Positions 10,702 through 19,115 of a stretch of 64,000 nt of DNA are shown piece by piece (the stretch's first letter is position 1; each line of letters opens with the position of its first letter). Location of the stretch: contig NZ_KQ947984.1 of NCBI RefSeq assembly GCF_001513975.1, forward strand, positions 186,001-250,000, in the 5' to 3' direction. The DNA comes from Streptomyces curacoi (GTDB lineage: Bacteria > Actinomycetota > Actinomycetes > Streptomycetales > Streptomycetaceae). A program made the translations under genes and the position numbers. The notes beneath the pieces are model-generated. The model ran no database searches, was not told the DNA's origin, and worked only from the letters and a program-made list of their open reading frames with translations.

Positions 10702-10883
10702 GTTCAGGGGGCTCCGCCCCGTGAACCCGCTCCTCAAACGCCGGACGGGCTGGTTTTCAGCCCGTCCGGCGTTTGAGGACGAGGCCCGTTCAGGGCCGAA
10801 GCGGGGGTCTGGGGGCGGCAGCCCCCAGGGGACGGTGGGGGTCCCCCCTCTGGGGGAGGGCAGGGGCGGCGGGGGCGAGAACC
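10702..10883. repeat. Streptomyces intergenic palindromic repeat element
   Basis: The space between the convergent pgl and sugar permease genes is filled by dyad symmetry. The core is a perfect 21-base inverted repeat, 10732-10752 against 10758-10778, with a GTTTT loop; its arms begin CCTCAAACGCCGG. It is flanked by GGGGCTCCGCCCC (10708-10720) and by CTGGGGGCGGCAGCCCCCAG (10811-10830). I recognise this combination as a recurring repeat family between Streptomyces genes. Here it can act as a bidirectional terminator. Confidence 0.8.
10732..10778. terminator. Perfect 21-bp hairpin, bidirectional terminator
   Basis: Perfect 21-bp arms with a five-base loop form a very stable stem right after pgl. 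Intrinsic terminators in Streptomyces often lack a U tract, as here. Confidence 0.65.
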
Positions 10884-11735
10884 CTACTTCACCGAACCCG
10901 CCATCACGCCCTGCACAAAGTGCCGCTGGAACGCGAAGAACACCACCACCGGCACCACCAGCGACACGAACGCCCCCGGCGCCAGCACATCGATGTTGCT
11001 GCCGAACTGCCGTATCTGGGACTGAAGTGCCACCGTGAGCGGCTGTGACGCGCTGTCGGCGAACAGCAACGCCACCAGCATGTCGTTCCACACCCACAGG
11101 AACTGGAAGATGGCCAGTGAGGCAATCGCCGGCCGCCCCACCGGAAGCACCAGCCGCGTGAAGATCCGCCACTCGCTGCCCCCGTCCATCCGAGCCGCCT
11201 CCAGCATCTCCTTCGGCATCTCGGCGAAGTAGTTCCGCAGCAGGAACACGGCGAACGGCAGCCCGTACGCCACATGGAAGAGGACGACGCCGGGAATCGT
11301 GCCGAACAGCCCCAGCTGGCCGAAGAGTTTGGCGACCGGCAGCAGCCCGATCTGCACGGGCACCACCAGCAGCGCCACCACGACCAGGAAGATCGCCTCG
11401 CGCCCCGGGAAGTCCAGCCACGCGAAGGCGTACCCGGCGAGCGCCGCGAGGACCACGACCAGCACGGTCGTCGGCACCGAGATCAGCACGGTGTTCCAGA
11501 ATGCCTGGCTGATACCGGCGTTGCCCAGCAGCGCCGAGTAGTTGTCGAAGGACAGCTGGCCGGGGCTGGTGAACACCGTCCACCAGCCGCCCTTCGCCGT
11601 GTCCTCGGCGGACCGCAGCGAGGAGAGGAACAGCCCGGCCAGCGGTGTCATCCACACCAGCCCGACCACCACGAGGAAGGCCTGGACGACCCCGTTGCCC
11701 AGTCCGCGCCTGACCGTGTTCATGGCCGCGTTCAT
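10884..11735 (-). CDS. Sugar ABC transporter permease (MalG/AglG type)
   Basis: A 283-residue inner-membrane permease of the binding-protein-dependent sugar transporters. It has six predicted helices and the EAA-loop EAARMDGGSEWRIFTRLVLP that docks on the ATPase. The ATG at 11735 follows GAAGGAGTCAGCG, an excellent ribosome site, and overlaps the stop of the upstream permease by ATGA. It is the last gene of the GH13-binding protein-permease-permease set. No ATPase lies here, so a shared MsiK-type ATPase encoded elsewhere is presumed. Confidence 0.9.
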   Translation of the reverse strand: MNAAMNTVRRGLGNGVVQAFLVVVGLVWMTPLAGLFLSSLRSAEDTAKGGWWTVFTSPGQLSFDNYSALLGNAGISQAFWNTVLISVPTTVLVVVLAALAGYAFAWLDFPGREAIFLVVVALLVVPVQIGLLPVAKLFGQLGLFGTIPGVVLFHVAYGLPFAVFLLRNYFAEMPKEMLEAARMDGGSEWRIFTRLVLPVGRPAIASLAIFQFLWVWNDMLVALLFADSASQPLTVALQSQIRQFGSNIDVLAPGAFVSLVVPVVVFFAFQRHFVQGVMAGSVK

Positions 11736-13096
11736 CGCTGACTCCTTCGGAAGCGGCGGACGTTGAAGACCATCGCGGGGATCACGAGCAGCAGGAGCAG
11801 TACGCCCAGCGCGCTGCCCAGGCCCTGGTTGTTGCCGCCGCCGAACGACACCAGCCACATCTGTGTCGCGAGCACGGTCGCGTCCTCCTGAACCGGCCCC
11901 GGCGCGATGATGTAGACGAGGTCGAAGACCTTCATCACATTGATGACGAGGGTGACGAACACGACCGTCAGCACGGGCGCCAGCAGCGGCACCGTGATCC
12001 GCCGGAAGATCTGCCACTCGTTCGCGCCGTCCATCCGCGCCGCCTCCAGCGCGTCCCGGGGGAGCGCCGCGAGCCCCGCGCCGATCAGGACCATCGCGAA
12101 GCCGGTCCAGATCCACAGGTACGCCCCGATGATCGCCGGTGTGACGAGCGTCGGCCCGAGCCAGGAGATCCCCTCGTAGGGGGCGGCGAAGTTCGAGGCC
12201 GGGAGCCTCACCGCGTACGAGCCGTCGTCCAGCCCCTCGAAGCGGAAGGAACCGTCGGCCGCGGTGGTCGTCGACGCGACCGCCTTCCCGGCCCGCACCG
12301 CCTCGACCTTCATCTCCGGCAGCCCGCTCTCCCGCCGGTCGACCTTGCCCTGCTCCCCTCCCCCGCCGGGCGTGAAGTCGAGGTACACGACGCCGCGCAG
12401 TTCACCGGGCGCCGCCTCGCGCGCCGCGGCCGGGTACGCCGGCTCGGCACTTTCGGGCAGGTCGTCGGGGAGCACCCCGACCAGGCCCAGCGTCACCGCC
12501 TGCCCCGGGGACACGCTCGTACTCGTGCGGTACGAGCCGTCCGCTGCCTCGGTCAGCCCCTGTCCGTCGCGCGCCCGGGCCGTCGGATAGGTCGACGTGC
12601 CCTGGAAGGCGTCGTGCAGGGAGACGGCCGCGGCGTTGAGCACGCCCTTGTCCGGGTCGGCGTCGTAGGCGAGCCGGAAGATGATCCCGGCGGCGAGGAA
12701 GGACACCGCCATCGGCATGAACAGCAGCAGCTTGAACGCGGTGGCCCAGCGGACCTTCTCCACCAGCACGGCCAGGATCAGGCCGAGGCCGGTCAGCAGG
12801 GCCGGGGCGACGACGACCCAGATCGTGGTGTTGCGGATCGCCTTGAGGGTGGCCGGGTCGCGGAACATCTCGGCGTAGTTCTCGCCGCCCACGAAACGGG
12901 TGCCGGAGGCGTCGAAGAAGCTGCGTCCGACGGAGAAGAGGACGGGGTAGACGACCAGGGCGCCCAGCAGGAGCAGGGCGGGGAAGACGAAGAGAAGGGC
13001 GACGAGCCGTCCACGCCGCCGCGTGCGCCGGGCCCGTGTCCTGCCGGCGCCCGCGGTGGGCGTGGGGCTCGCCTCTTTCACGAGTGTGGCGGTCAT
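11732..13096 (-). CDS. Sugar ABC transporter permease (MalF/AglF type) with inserted extracytoplasmic domain
   Basis: A 454-residue permease, about 150 residues longer than the usual 290-320. Helix 1 spans about 31-55, and the EAA loop EAARMDGANEWQIFRRITVP is at 351-370. Between the helix ending near IIFRLAYD (144) and the next one at GPTLVTPAIIGAYLWIW (314-330) lies an insertion of about 160 residues. Its end (about 234-300: LRGVVYLDF, ADGSFRFEGLDDGSYAVRLP) resembles a CarboxypepD_reg/SdrD_B beta-sandwich. Topology puts it outside the membrane, as with the P2 loop of E. coli MalF, which contacts the binding protein. It lies six bases from the binding-protein gene. Confidence 0.88.
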   Translation of the reverse strand: MTATLVKEASPTPTAGAGRTRARRTRRRGRLVALLFVFPALLLLGALVVYPVLFSVGRSFFDASGTRFVGGENYAEMFRDPATLKAIRNTTIWVVVAPALLTGLGLILAVLVEKVRWATAFKLLLFMPMAVSFLAAGIIFRLAYDADPDKGVLNAAAVSLHDAFQGTSTYPTARARDGQGLTEAADGSYRTSTSVSPGQAVTLGLVGVLPDDLPESAEPAYPAAAREAAPGELRGVVYLDFTPGGGGEQGKVDRRESGLPEMKVEAVRAGKAVASTTTAADGSFRFEGLDDGSYAVRLPASNFAAPYEGISWLGPTLVTPAIIGAYLWIWTGFAMVLIGAGLAALPRDALEAARMDGANEWQIFRRITVPLLAPVLTVVFVTLVINVMKVFDLVYIIAPGPVQEDATVLATQMWLVSFGGGNNQGLGSALGVLLLLLVIPAMVFNVRRFRRSQR

Positions 13097-13102
13097 GGCA
13101 GG

Positions 13103-14434
13103 TCAGCCCTGGCCCTGGTACGCCTTGGCCGCCGCGGCCTCCAGCTTCGCCGCGGTCCCCTTCGGGTCCGACGGGTCGCGCAGGAAGTCCTGGAGCAGCT
13201 TCCACTCGCCCGCGCCCTTCGTGCCGCCGAAGGCCGCCGGGGCCTGGTCGGACATGTCGAAGCGGACCGAATCGCCCGCGGCGACGAGGGACTTGGCGGT
13301 CGCGCGGGTGACGTCGTCGCCGTACGACGCGAGGTCGAGGTTCTTGTTCGGGGACAGGAAGCCGCCCGCCTCGGCCCAGACCGCCGCGGCCTCCGGTGTC
13401 GCCAGGTACTCCAGGAGCGCCATGCCGGCCTTCTGGTTCTTGCCGTCCTTCAGGACGACGGCCGCGTCACCACCGCTGACCACCGGTGCCTTGCCACCGC
13501 CGACCGCCGGGAAGGGGAAGAAGTTCGCGTCCTCGCCGATCGTCCTGCCGAACTGGTCCTTGGCGACGCCGGCGACGAAGTCGCCCTCGTAGACCATGCC
13601 CGCCTCGGGCTTGGGCCCGAACACCTTCTCCACCGAGCCCGGGAAGTCGGTGTTGAGGGCCTCCTTCTGGCCGCCCGCGATCAGCTGCTTGTCCTTGAAC
13701 AGCTTGCCGAGCGTGGTGAGGGCCTCGACCACGGACGCGTCGGTCCACTTCAGCTTGTGCGCGGCGAGGGCGTCGTACTTCTCGGGTCCGGCCTGCGAGA
13801 GGTAGACGTTCTCGAACCAGTCGGTGAGGGTCCAGCCGTCCTGCCCGGCGACCGAGAAGGCGGCGAGGCCGGAGTCGGAGATGGTCTGCCCGGCCTTCAG
13901 CATCTCGTCGTAGCTCTTCGGCGCCTCGACACCGGCCTGCGCGAGGGCGTCCGGGCTGTACCAGACGGTCGACTTGTGGGCGGCCTTGAAGTACAGGCCG
14001 TAGAGGGTGTCGTCGACGCTGCCGTAGTTCTTCCACACGGGCGCGAAGTTTGCGTCCACGGACTGCTGTGCGGTCTTGGACAGCGGCTTGAGCCAGCCCT
14101 TCTGCGCGAACTGCTGGAGCACCCCGACCTGCGGGACCATCACCACGTCGGGGGCGTTGCCGCCCTCGATCTTGCTGCCGACGACGGTGGAGACGTTGTC
14201 CCCGGTGGACGTGAACTGGGTCTTGGCGCCGGTCTTCTCGCTGAACGCGTCCAGCACCTTCTGGAAGTTCTTCTGCTCGGTGCCGGACCAGACACCGGCC
14301 ACGGTGACCGTCTGACCGCTGAGCGCCTTGTCGCCGCCGCCCGCGGAGACGGGGCCGCCGCCACAGGCGGTCGCGCCGAGCGCCAGGGCGAGGGCGGTGC
14401 AGCTGGTGAGCAGGGTCGTACGGCGTCGCATCAT
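13103..14434 (-). CDS. Sugar ABC transporter substrate-binding lipoprotein
   Basis: A 443-residue extracellular solute-binding protein (family 1). Its signal peptide MMRRRTTLLTSCTALALAL ends in a lipobox, ATAC, with Cys24 as the lipid anchor. I chose the ATG at 14434 because GAAGGGA stands eight bases upstream; an ATG directly after it (14431) is also possible. It lies between a GH13 alpha-glucosidase gene and two permeases, so an alpha-glucoside or malto-oligosaccharide ligand is the likeliest guess. Confidence 0.9.
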   Translation of the reverse strand: MMRRRTTLLTSCTALALALGATACGGGPVSAGGGDKALSGQTVTVAGVWSGTEQKNFQKVLDAFSEKTGAKTQFTSTGDNVSTVVGSKIEGGNAPDVVMVPQVGVLQQFAQKGWLKPLSKTAQQSVDANFAPVWKNYGSVDDTLYGLYFKAAHKSTVWYSPDALAQAGVEAPKSYDEMLKAGQTISDSGLAAFSVAGQDGWTLTDWFENVYLSQAGPEKYDALAAHKLKWTDASVVEALTTLGKLFKDKQLIAGGQKEALNTDFPGSVEKVFGPKPEAGMVYEGDFVAGVAKDQFGRTIGEDANFFPFPAVGGGKAPVVSGGDAAVVLKDGKNQKAGMALLEYLATPEAAAVWAEAGGFLSPNKNLDLASYGDDVTRATAKSLVAAGDSVRFDMSDQAPAAFGGTKGAGEWKLLQDFLRDPSDPKGTAAKLEAAAAKAYQGQG

Positions 14435-14518
14435 CGTTGATGTCCCTTCGGGGGGTGGGCAATTCACGGAAAATCAGGACGGTCGGTACGGGTCAGCAGG
14501 GATCAGGGCCTCAGGACC

Positions 14519-16150
14519 TCAGGGCCGGGTCCCGTCGCTCATCCACCAGGCCGCCGTGGAGCCGGGCAGCACTCCGGCCGGGCAGGGGCCGCTGGACAGC
14601 AGGGGGGTGCCGGAGACCGGCGCGGGGACGGTCGCCGTACCGAAGTTGACGGCGCAGACGAGGCCGTCGCCGCGGGCGAAGGCCAGGACGCCGGGCGGGC
14701 TGTCCAGCCAGCGCAGTGTTCCCTCGCCCAACTGGGGAAGCGCAGCGCGCAGTTGGAGGCCGTCGCGGTAGAGGTGCCAGAAGGAGCGGGTGTCGGCGAG
14801 GGCGCGGTCGGTGGCGTACTCGGCGAAGTACTCCGGCTGCGGCAGCCACGGCCTGGCGCTCTCCGCGCCGGAGGTGAAGCCGAACGGTGACGCCTGTCCC
14901 GACCAGGGCAGCGGCACCCGGCAGCCGTCGCGGATGCGGGCGCGGCTGCCGGTGCGGCGGAAGATGGGGTCGGTGAGCACGTCGTCGGGCAGGTCGACGA
15001 CCTCCGGCAGGCCCAGCTCCTCGCCCTGGTAGATGTACGCGGCTCCGGGCAGCGCCAGCATCAGCAGTGCGGCGGCGCGGGCGCGGGCGGCGCCGAGGCC
15101 GCTGCCCTCGGTCGCGGGTTCGCCGTAGCGGGTGACGGTGCGGACCTGGTCGTGGTTGTTGAGGACCCAGGTGACCGTCGAGCCCGTGCCGGCGATGTCC
15201 TGCATGGCCTCGGAGATGACCTTGCGGAAGGCGTCGGCGTCCCAGGGGGCGCTGAGCAGGTCGAAGAAGAAGGCCTGGTGGAGCTCGTCCGGGCGGACGT
15301 ACAGGGCGTGCTCGCGGGCCGTCGGGACGGACACCTCGCCGACGAGGAGGCGCTCGCGGCCGTCGCGGGCGGTGTACTCCTCGCAGATGGCACGCCACCG
15401 GCGCCACACCTCGTGCACCTCGGGCTGGTTCCAGGCGAGCGGGTTGACCGAGTCGCGGGTGCGGGCGTCGGCCTCCGGGTCGTCCGAGTCGGGCAGATCC
15501 GGGTGCTTGAAGAGGCCGGCGGCGACGTCGATACGGAAGCCGTCGATGCCCCGGTCCAGCCAGAAGCGGAGGATGCGGTCGAACTCGGCGGGGATCTCGG
15601 GGTTGCGCCAGTTCCAGTCGGGCTGCTCGGACGCGAACATGTGCAGGTACCACTGGCCGGGCCGGCCGTCCGCCTCGGTCACCCGGCTCCAGGCCGGGCC
15701 GCCGAACATGGAGTGCCAGTTGTTGGGCGGCTCGGAGCCGTCGGCGCCGCGGCCGTCGGCGAAGTGGAAGCGGGCGCGGGCCGGGCTGCCGGGTCCGGCG
15801 GCCAGGGCCTCGGCGAACCACGGGTGCTCGCTGGAGCAGTGGTTGGGGACGATGTCGAGCAGCACCTTGATGCCGAGCCGGCGGGCCGCCGCGACCAGCA
15901 GGTCGAACTCGGCGAGGTCGCCGAAGAGCGGGTCGACGTCGCAGTAGTCGGCCACGTCGTAGCCGTGGTCGTGCTGCGGCGAGGGATAGAAGGGGCTCAG
16001 CCAGATCCCGTCGACCCCGAGCTTCTTCAGGTACGGCAGCCCGGCCCGGACCCCGGCGAGATCGCCGACGCCGTCGCCGGTGCTGTCGAGGAAGCTGCGG
16101 ACGTACACCTGGTAGATCACCGCGTCGCGCCACCAAGGGAGCCTGTTCAA
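14519..16150 (-). CDS. GH13 alpha-glucosidase (AglA-like)
   Basis: A 543-residue cytoplasmic glycoside hydrolase of family 13, likely splitting imported alpha-glucosides. The barrel begins WWRDAVIYQVYVRSF. Catalytic regions are present: LDIVPNHCS, GIDGFRIDVAAG (nucleophile Asp), LLVGEVSVP (acid/base Glu) and VLNNHDQVR (stabilising Asp). The start is uncertain. An ATG at 16189 gives an odd 13-residue prefix and would coincide with the predicted transcription start, so the TTG at 16150 is preferred. It heads the transporter operon; the binding-protein gene begins 84 bases after its stop. Confidence 0.87.
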   Translation of the reverse strand: MNRLPWWRDAVIYQVYVRSFLDSTGDGVGDLAGVRAGLPYLKKLGVDGIWLSPFYPSPQHDHGYDVADYCDVDPLFGDLAEFDLLVAAARRLGIKVLLDIVPNHCSSEHPWFAEALAAGPGSPARARFHFADGRGADGSEPPNNWHSMFGGPAWSRVTEADGRPGQWYLHMFASEQPDWNWRNPEIPAEFDRILRFWLDRGIDGFRIDVAAGLFKHPDLPDSDDPEADARTRDSVNPLAWNQPEVHEVWRRWRAICEEYTARDGRERLLVGEVSVPTAREHALYVRPDELHQAFFFDLLSAPWDADAFRKVISEAMQDIAGTGSTVTWVLNNHDQVRTVTRYGEPATEGSGLGAARARAAALLMLALPGAAYIYQGEELGLPEVVDLPDDVLTDPIFRRTGSRARIRDGCRVPLPWSGQASPFGFTSGAESARPWLPQPEYFAEYATDRALADTRSFWHLYRDGLQLRAALPQLGEGTLRWLDSPPGVLAFARGDGLVCAVNFGTATVPAPVSGTPLLSSGPCPAGVLPGSTAAWWMSDGTRP

Positions 16151-16191
16151 CCCATTGACCTGTCTCTGTGAAGGGCAGCAGTTATGCATGC

Positions 16192-16222
16192 ATGTTAAGT
16201 AGCGGTGTCGCGAGGGTGTCAA
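16192..16222 (-). promoter_or_regulatory. Candidate promoter for GH13-sugar transporter operon
   Basis: TTGACA at 16217-16222 is a perfect -35 on the minus strand, and TAACAT at 16192-16197 is a plausible -10 with a 19-base spacer, slightly long. Upstream at 16229-16239 is CTTGCGCTCAA, which faintly resembles LacI-family half-sites. Predicted initiation near 16185 falls after the ATG at 16189. Confidence 0.45.
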
Positions 16223-16304
16223 TGAATTGAGCGCAAGCTACTCGGCAGTTGCCTACCTGAAATGGGACATAGCCCAGCATTGCGAACCGAGATGAGACGT
16301 CGGC

Positions 16305-16321
16305 GTTACCTAACAAGTAAC
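16305..16321 (-). promoter_or_regulatory. Palindromic operator-like site 2
   Basis: The inverted repeat GTTAC...GTAAC encloses TACTTGTTAGGTA (minus strand, 16307-16319). This matches 12 of 13 bases of the motif at 17682-17694 in the PadR/binding-protein divergent region, so one regulator may bind both. Confidence 0.45.
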
Positions 16322-16355
16322 TACGGCCGCGAGCGGCTGAGCAGTGGAGCTGCGG

Positions 16356-17624
16356 TCAGCGGGCGACGGCGTCGAGCTCGCGCGCCAGCCGTCGCACCGC
16401 CGCCTCGGGCGTCACACGGCCGGCCATGGCGTCGTGCACGACCGCCTGCACGACCAGGCTCACCTGGTCGTAGCGCGGGCTCTTCGGGCGCGGCGCGGCC
16501 GTGAGCACGCTCTCGCGCAGGGTCGGCAGATACGGGAACTCCCGGACCAGCTCCGGATCCTCGTACAGGTCGGCCCGCACGGGCGGCAGCGCACCGCGGC
16601 CGAGGACCTGGCGCTGGACACGCTCACTGGTCAGGTACGCGATCAGACGGGCGGCCGAGTCGGGATGCCGGGCGTGGGCGCTGACGGCCAGGTTGGAACC
16701 GCCCAGGACGCTCACCCCCGGTCCGTCCGGACCCGGCAGCGGTACGGCGCCGATCTTCCCGGCCACCGGTGAGCCCTCGGCCGACGCGCCGACGTAGGCG
16801 TAGGGCCAGTTGCGGAGGAACAGCAGGCGTCCGTCCTGGAAGGCCTGCTTGGACTCCTCCTCCTTGTAGGTGAGCGCACGCTCGGGGATCCAGCCCTCGC
16901 GTACCCCACGGGCGAGGAAGCCGATGCCTTCGCGGGCCGCCGTCGAGTTCACGGTGACGCGCTCGCCCTCGTCGCCGAGGATCGAGCCGCCCGCCGAGTA
17001 GACGGCCTCGGCGGCGTTGACGGTGAGGCCCTCGTACGGCAGGAACTGGCCCGCGTAGCCGTCGAGGCCGTACTCGGGCGCGATGGTCTTCGCGGCCCGT
17101 TCCAGTTCGGACCAGGTGCGCGGCGGGTCGACGCCCTCCTTGGCGAGGATGTCCTTGCGGTAGAGGAGCAGACCGGCGTTGGTGACGTACGGGACGGCGT
17201 ACAGCTGGCCGTCGTAGGTCGCCGTGTCCACGACCGGCGGGAGGAAGGTGCCGAGCGGGAAGCGGTCGCGGGGCAGCGGGCGGATCCAGCCGTGCGCCGC
17301 GAACTCCGAGGTCCAGCTGACGTCGATGTTGAGCAGGTCGAAGCGGCCGCCGTCGCCGTCGCGCAGGTCGGTGATCATCTGCGCGCGGGTCTCGTCGGCG
17401 GAGTCCGGCAGTTCGACGAGGGTGACCTTCTCGCCGGGGTGGGCGCGGTTCCAGCCCGCCAGCACGGAACCGAGATAGCCGGTGAGGTCGCCGGCGGTGG
17501 CGAGGGTCAGGGGCCCCCGGCCGCTCGCGGTGCTCTCGTCGCCCCGGGCGCCGGAAGCGATGTAACCCGCCAAGATCACGACGAGGACGAGAAGGCCCCT
17601 ACCGGCGGCGTGTATCCACCGCAT
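16356..17624 (-). CDS. Extracellular solute-binding protein (orphan, family 1)
   Basis: A 422-residue secreted or membrane-anchored binding protein. The N terminus MRWIHAAGR is followed by a hydrophobic stretch LLVLVVILAGYIA without a lipobox Cys, so it is a signal anchor or cleaved signal. The mature part has the usual two-lobed binding-protein pattern (LYAVPYVTNAGLLLYRKDIL; GGSNLAVSAHARHPDSAARL). The ATG at 17624 follows AAGGAGGAA. No permease is adjacent on its strand beyond the GH13 set, so it may feed another transporter. It is divergent from the PadR gene, with a shared palindrome between. Confidence 0.85.
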   Translation of the reverse strand: MRWIHAAGRGLLVLVVILAGYIASGARGDESTASGRGPLTLATAGDLTGYLGSVLAGWNRAHPGEKVTLVELPDSADETRAQMITDLRDGDGGRFDLLNIDVSWTSEFAAHGWIRPLPRDRFPLGTFLPPVVDTATYDGQLYAVPYVTNAGLLLYRKDILAKEGVDPPRTWSELERAAKTIAPEYGLDGYAGQFLPYEGLTVNAAEAVYSAGGSILGDEGERVTVNSTAAREGIGFLARGVREGWIPERALTYKEEESKQAFQDGRLLFLRNWPYAYVGASAEGSPVAGKIGAVPLPGPDGPGVSVLGGSNLAVSAHARHPDSAARLIAYLTSERVQRQVLGRGALPPVRADLYEDPELVREFPYLPTLRESVLTAAPRPKSPRYDQVSLVVQAVVHDAMAGRVTPEAAVRRLARELDAVAR

Positions 17625-17680
17625 AGGTTCCTCCTTGCACACCGGCCCTGGGCACCTTCGCCCGGAGTCAGAGGCCATGT

Positions 17681-17695
17681 ATACCTGTTAGGTAT
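17681..17695. promoter_or_regulatory. Palindromic operator-like site 1 (PadR region)
   Basis: ATACCTGTTAGGTAT is a perfect 6-bp inverted repeat with a three-base centre. It lies between the divergent binding-protein gene (start 17624) and padR (start 17749). PadR regulators commonly bind short palindromes in their own promoter, so this is the best candidate autoregulatory site. Confidence 0.55.
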
Positions 17696-17748
17696 GCGCG
17701 ATACTAGGCCTTGCGGCACATTACCCGGATGCGAGGAGGAGAGCGCGA

Positions 17749-18264
17749 GTGCGGCTGCCCCTCCTGGCCCTGCTGGCGCGCGGACCGGCCCACGGCTACG
17801 AGCTCAAGCAGGACCTTGAGCAGACGCTGGGCTCCGCGTACCCTCAGCCGAACGTCGGCCAGATCTATGTCACCCTCGGCCGCCTCGAGAAGCAGGGACT
17901 GATCGAGGGCGAGGACGTCGAGCAGTCCAGCCGACCCAACAAAAAGGTCTACCACCTCACCGATGCCGGGCGTGAGGCGCTGCGCGCCTGGTTCGAGGAG
18001 CCCGAGGACGAGCCGCGGGTACGGGACGAGTTCTTCATGAAGCTGGCCCTCGCCCCGCAGACCGGTCTCGCCGACCAGATCGCCCTCATCAACAGACAGC
18101 GGCGCCAGTACCTGAACACCATGCGTCAGCTGTCGAAACTGGCCGGCGCCGAGGACCGGGACAACCGCATCGCCCATCTGCTGATAGAGGGCGCGATGCT
18201 GCACCTGCAGGCAGACCTCGACTGGCTGGAGCGGTGCCAGGAAGAGCTGGAGGAGCTGGAGTGA
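17749..18264 (+). CDS. PadR family transcriptional regulator
   Basis: A 171-residue two-domain PadR protein. The N-terminal winged helix shows LLALLARGPAHGYELKQDLE, NVGQIYVTLGRLEKQGLI and KVYHLTDAGREALRAWF; the C-terminal helical dimerisation domain follows. It starts at GTG 17749 with GAGGAGGA eight bases upstream. The stop overlaps the ABC ATPase start by GTGA, so regulator and exporter are translated together, typical of PadR-controlled MacB-like pumps. Confidence 0.92.
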   Translation: MRLPLLALLARGPAHGYELKQDLEQTLGSAYPQPNVGQIYVTLGRLEKQGLIEGEDVEQSSRPNKKVYHLTDAGREALRAWFEEPEDEPRVRDEFFMKLALAPQTGLADQIALINRQRRQYLNTMRQLSKLAGAEDRDNRIAHLLIEGAMLHLQADLDWLERCQEELEELE

Positions 18265-19064
18265 GCGACGATTCCACTCCTGTGCTGCGCGCCGACGGTG
18301 CCGCGGCGCCCAAGGAAGGTCCCCGGAGCCCTGTGCTGCGCGCCGAGGGCCTGGTCAAGACGCATTACGGCGAGGGCGCTCCGGCGTATGCCGTGCGCGG
18401 GGTCGATCTGGCGGTCCGGCAGGGCGAGTTCGTGGCGATCACCGGTCCGTCCGGTGCCGGCAAGTCGACCTTGCTGCATCTGCTGGGCGGACTGCAGCGG
18501 CCCGACAGCGGCAGCATCTGGCTGGACGGCGAGTGCGCGGACAAGTGGAGCGAGGCGCGCTGGGCGGTGGAGCGCAGAAAGCGCCTGGGCATCGTCTTCC
18601 AGTTCTTCAACCTGGTCTCCGACCTGTCCGTCGCCGACAACGTCGAGCTGCCCGCCCTGCTCGCCGGCGTCCCGCCCAAGCGGGCCCGCGCCGAGCGGGC
18701 GGAGCTGCTGGCCGAGCTGGGCCTCGCGGGCAAGGAGCGGAGCATGCCGGGTGAGCTGTCCGGCGGCGAGCAGCAGCGGGTCGCGCTGGCCCGGGCCCTG
18801 GTCAACCGTCCCCCGCTGCTGCTGGCCGACGAACCCGCGGGCAGCCTGGACAGCAAGGGCACCCGCGAGGTGATGCGGCTGCTGTCCCGCTTCCACCAGC
18901 GCGGCCAGACGATCGTGCTGGTCACGCATGACGCACGGCTGGCGAGCGCCGCGGACCGGGTGATCAGCTTCTTCGACGGGCGGATCGCGGACGACGCCGA
19001 GCTGGACGGCGGGACGCCGTCGCGCCGGGCCGGGATATCGGGTGTGCTGGAGCTCAGGGACTGA
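18261..19064 (+). CDS. ABC transporter ATP-binding protein (MacB/LolD type)
   Basis: A 267-residue ATPase. Walker A GPSGAGKST lies at residues 62-70, the Q-loop is in VFQFFNL, the signature is LSGGEQQRVALARAL, Walker B is LLLADEPAG, and the switch His is in VLVTHD. The GTG start at 18261 overlaps the PadR stop. An earlier in-frame start inside padR exists but adds only a PadR-antiframe peptide. The following gene encodes the FtsX-type permease, so this is the motor of an export or lipid-handling system under PadR control. Confidence 0.93.
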   Translation: MSDDSTPVLRADGAAAPKEGPRSPVLRAEGLVKTHYGEGAPAYAVRGVDLAVRQGEFVAITGPSGAGKSTLLHLLGGLQRPDSGSIWLDGECADKWSEARWAVERRKRLGIVFQFFNLVSDLSVADNVELPALLAGVPPKRARAERAELLAELGLAGKERSMPGELSGGEQQRVALARALVNRPPLLLADEPAGSLDSKGTREVMRLLSRFHQRGQTIVLVTHDARLASAADRVISFFDGRIADDAELDGGTPSRRAGISGVLELRD

Positions 19065-19115
19065 CATGCCGGTGTACGACCACTGCCCCGTACGCGGGCC
19101 GAGGGGCTGAGGCCG

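Noticed and set aside
16228..16240. CTTGCGCTCAA as a LacI-type operator for the GH13 operon
   Set aside because: Only half of the dyad fits TTGCGCAA; kept as a remark in the promoter entry.
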